Below the pieces are notes generated by a model that worked only from the letters and a program-made list of their open reading frames with translations, did no database searches and was not told where the DNA came from. 7,165 nucleotides of DNA from Bacteriovoracaceae bacterium (GTDB taxonomy: Bacteria; Bdellovibrionota; UBA1018). The DNA lies in the NCBI GenBank assembly GCA_023250795.1, contig JAHFAB010000094.1:1-7165 (forward strand). The letters run 5' to 3'. Below are positions 5,988 through 7,165 of this stretch, piece after piece. The position numbers were made by a program, and so were the translations under genes. Each line of letters begins with the position of its first letter. Within the stretch, counting starts at the first letter, position 1.

Positions 5988-6989
5988 CTACTGCCGCCTA
6001 TTCGCGTGCTGAAAGAACAGCCCACCGTCTTCATATTTTGAAGCAACAAACTCACTTTTTTTAACGAGCTCTCCCACTTTCTGGGCTTTTGTCAAAGCGA
6101 TATCATAATCAGTGTTAGCGTCTTTTTTATCTAGAACTAAATAGACGTCGTACAGCACTTCATCTTGAGGAATATCTTTGAGATACACTCTGAAGTCTTT
6201 GTTAAGGTCGGCTTTTTCTAAAAGCTCTTTGTGTGGTGTGAAGATGATTTGGGCTGGAACGACTGGGTTTGTAACCGGAGAACCATCGGCGTTTAAGCTT
6301 GCGGCTTGCAAAAGAGGGAGGTTGGTGGGGCTTTCAGGCCCGCTTGGCTGTTGTTTGTCCACTGCCTCTTGAAAATGAGGGGCTATGAGTATTAACTTCT
6401 TGTTATTAGGAGAAGGAGGAGGGATGACGTTTGAGAAACTATGTGCAAAAAAGTTTTTATCTTCACCTTGACCGTCTAATGAATACATGACCTGAAAATT
6501 CAGAGAAGGTTTTCCGTCTACAAGGATTTTGAGAGCCATTCCTGGAGTGTAAGGGTCTCCTGGGTCACCTTGAAATGCGAGAGACAGTCGGGCAATTCCA
6601 AACTCAGTTCCTGTTTTAAAAATACCAGTAAAAGGTCCAGGATTTGTAATTTTTAATTCAACTTTTGTCGCAGTTCCGTAGGTGTGGATGAGTTTCTTTC
6701 TGGTAAAGTTAACGCCTAAGACCTCATTCAGTGGCATTTCATCAGAAGCGGTCTTAAAAGACATCAGTAAGAAGTCGACGTTAGTTAACCATCGAAAAAT
6801 TACGAGAGGATTTGGGTCTTTTTTAGGGAGTTCACTGTCTTGATAGGGAGTCGCAGAAATTTTCCCCCAGAGGTAGTCTTGTTTTTTTTGGGCTGATTGA
6901 GATTGGTAGGGCTGAGTCACTGCAACGGCAACAGAAGCCAAACAGATTAATGAGACAATACATAAAATCAGTTTATTTTTATTAAACAC
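5988..6989 (-). CDS. Secreted protein of uncertain family, possibly catalase-like fold
   Basis: A 333-residue protein if started at the GTG at 6989-6987. This start is preferred over the in-frame GTG at 6998-6996 because AAGAGG (7003-6998) is then 8 nt upstream, whereas it would overlap the earlier GTG. The N-terminus (MFNKNK, a hydrophobic core, then SVAVA|VT) is a Sec signal peptide with an AVA cleavage site; no acceptable lipobox precedes the cysteine. The mature protein has a segment with IHTYGT, an ITNP run, FKTGTEFGIARLSLAF and TPGMALKILVDG, then NFF. Its H-x-x-G, (A)R-x-S and PGxAxK order faintly resembles the distal heme side of catalases. The proximal R-x-F-x-Y heme ligand motif is not seen, so heme binding is doubtful. 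A P/S/N-rich linker (about 190-250) leads to a charged C-terminal part ending in DGGLFFQH. It precedes the protease by 142 bp on the same strand. The CDS is secure; the function is not. Confidence 0.78.
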   Translation of the reverse strand: MFNKNKLILCIVSLICLASVAVAVTQPYQSQSAQKKQDYLWGKISATPYQDSELPKKDPNPLVIFRWLTNVDFLLMSFKTASDEMPLNEVLGVNFTRKKLIHTYGTATKVELKITNPGPFTGIFKTGTEFGIARLSLAFQGDPGDPYTPGMALKILVDGKPSLNFQVMYSLDGQGEDKNFFAHSFSNVIPPPSPNNKKLILIAPHFQEAVDKQQPSGPESPTNLPLLQAASLNADGSPVTNPVVPAQIIFTPHKELLEKADLNKDFRVYLKDIPQDEVLYDVYLVLDKKDANTDYDIALTKAQKVGELVKKSEFVASKYEDGGLFFQHANRRQ

Positions 6990-6997
6990 GTGGGGCA

Positions 6998-7003
6998 CCT
7001 CTT
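6998..7003 (-). promoter_or_regulatory. Ribosome-binding site that decides the start of the secreted-protein gene
   Basis: AAGAGG on the - strand, followed by TG, lies 8 nt before the GTG at 6989-6987, which is ideal spacing. It directly abuts the alternative GTG at 6998-6996 (its last G is that codon's first base), so that longer start cannot be served by this site. Confidence 0.6.
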
Positions 7004-7010
7004 GCGCGTC

Positions 7011-7039
7011 TTGTTAGCTTAAAGTGTAAGGAAGGTCAA
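7011..7039 (-). promoter_or_regulatory. Candidate promoter for the secreted-protein gene
   Basis: TTGACC (7039-7034, 5 of 6 to the -35 consensus) is followed after 17 bp by TAACAA (7016-7011, 3 of 6 to the -10). The transcript would start near 7004, giving a very short leader of about 15 nt that just includes the ribosome site. The good -35 is offset by the weak -10. Confidence 0.33.
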
Positions 7040-7061
7040 GAGGGGGTCTTAGGATGGTCAA
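7029..7061 (-). repeat. Direct repeat of 11 bp spaced by 22 bp upstream of the secreted-protein gene
   Basis: TTGACCATCCT (7061-7051) and TTGACCTTCCT (7039-7029) on the - strand match at 10 of 11 positions with a centre-to-centre distance of 22 bp, about two helical turns. The second copy contains the candidate -35. The spacing would suit two activator subunits on one face of the DNA; chance duplication is also possible. Confidence 0.4.
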
Positions 7062-7110
7062 TAGGGAACTTTGATTTGTGGATTAGTTTATTCCGTGCTT
7101 AGATCTGCCT

Positions 7111-7165
7111 ATGTTCACCCTTCTTATCTTGAAACTCATTTTTCTCTATTTCCTCATCTTCTTAG
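7111..7165 (+). CDS. Possible start of a divergent membrane or exported protein (3' truncated by window)
   Basis: ATG at 7111 opens a frame of 18 codons to the window edge that reads MFTLLILKLIFLYFLIFL, a nearly uninterrupted hydrophobic segment as in a transmembrane helix or signal anchor. All three - strand frames are closed by stops in the same stretch. No Shine-Dalgarno is visible before the ATG. TGCTTAGAT (7096-7104) could be a weak extended -10, which would make the mRNA nearly leaderless. Too short to be certain that it is a gene. Confidence 0.3.
   Translation, partial: MFTLLILKLIFLYFLIFL

Noticed and set aside
6900..6989. Lipoprotein signal at the N-terminus of the secreted protein
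   Set aside because: The residue before the candidate cysteine is Ile and the lipobox does not fit; an AVA signal peptidase I site follows instead.
1..7165. CRISPR array, tRNA, rRNA or insertion-sequence ends
   Set aside because: Reading both strands showed no regularly spaced repeats, cloverleaf with conserved TTCGA-type arm, or transposase motifs.

Overview
The window carries a compact, gene-dense segment of a Gram-negative bacterial genome. The first 206 bases encode the C-terminal strands of an outer-membrane beta-barrel ending in phenylalanine, three other products have Sec signal peptides or membrane segments, and the base composition is moderate to slightly AT-rich. No gene fixes the taxon. 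The AT-leaning composition argues against a typical GC-rich myxobacterium; a predatory or environmental deltaproteobacterium-like or Bdellovibrionota-like host is only a guess.

Layout. On the + strand: the tail of an outer-membrane protein (1-206), then a candidate promoter and GC-rich hairpin (214-261), a squalene-epoxidase-like FAD monooxygenase (267-1613), and a GT21/HpnI-like membrane glycosyltransferase (1626-2771). On the - strand, converging on these and overlapping the glycosyltransferase tail by 18 bp, is a squalene/oxidosqualene cyclase (2754-4673). It is translationally coupled by an ATGA overlap to an upstream exported papain-family cysteine protease (4670-5845). Upstream of that is an intergenic stretch with a 24-bp perfect palindrome (5960-5983), then a secreted protein of uncertain family, possibly a distant catalase-like fold (5988-6989, start corrected to a GTG). 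The last ~170 bp hold a 22-bp-spaced direct repeat with a candidate promoter and the possible start of a divergent + strand membrane protein.

How it may work. The monooxygenase, cyclase and glycosyltransferase read as a small pathway: epoxidise a polyprene (probably squalene), cyclise it, glycosylate a lipid. The cyclase has the size and QW repeats of a bacterial squalene-hopene cyclase, but its catalytic acid sits in a V-T-D-C-T-A context as in oxidosqualene cyclases, not DXDD. The position equivalent to Phe605 of the Alicyclobacillus enzyme is valine, also non-aromatic as in oxidosqualene cyclases. With a neighbouring epoxidase-like enzyme, this suggests a bacterial pathway to a 3-oxygenated, possibly glycosylated cyclic triterpenoid. 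The coupling of the cyclase to an exported cysteine protease is unexplained and is the oddest part of the locus. No squalene synthase, sterol demethylase, or other hopanoid-tailoring gene lies in the window.
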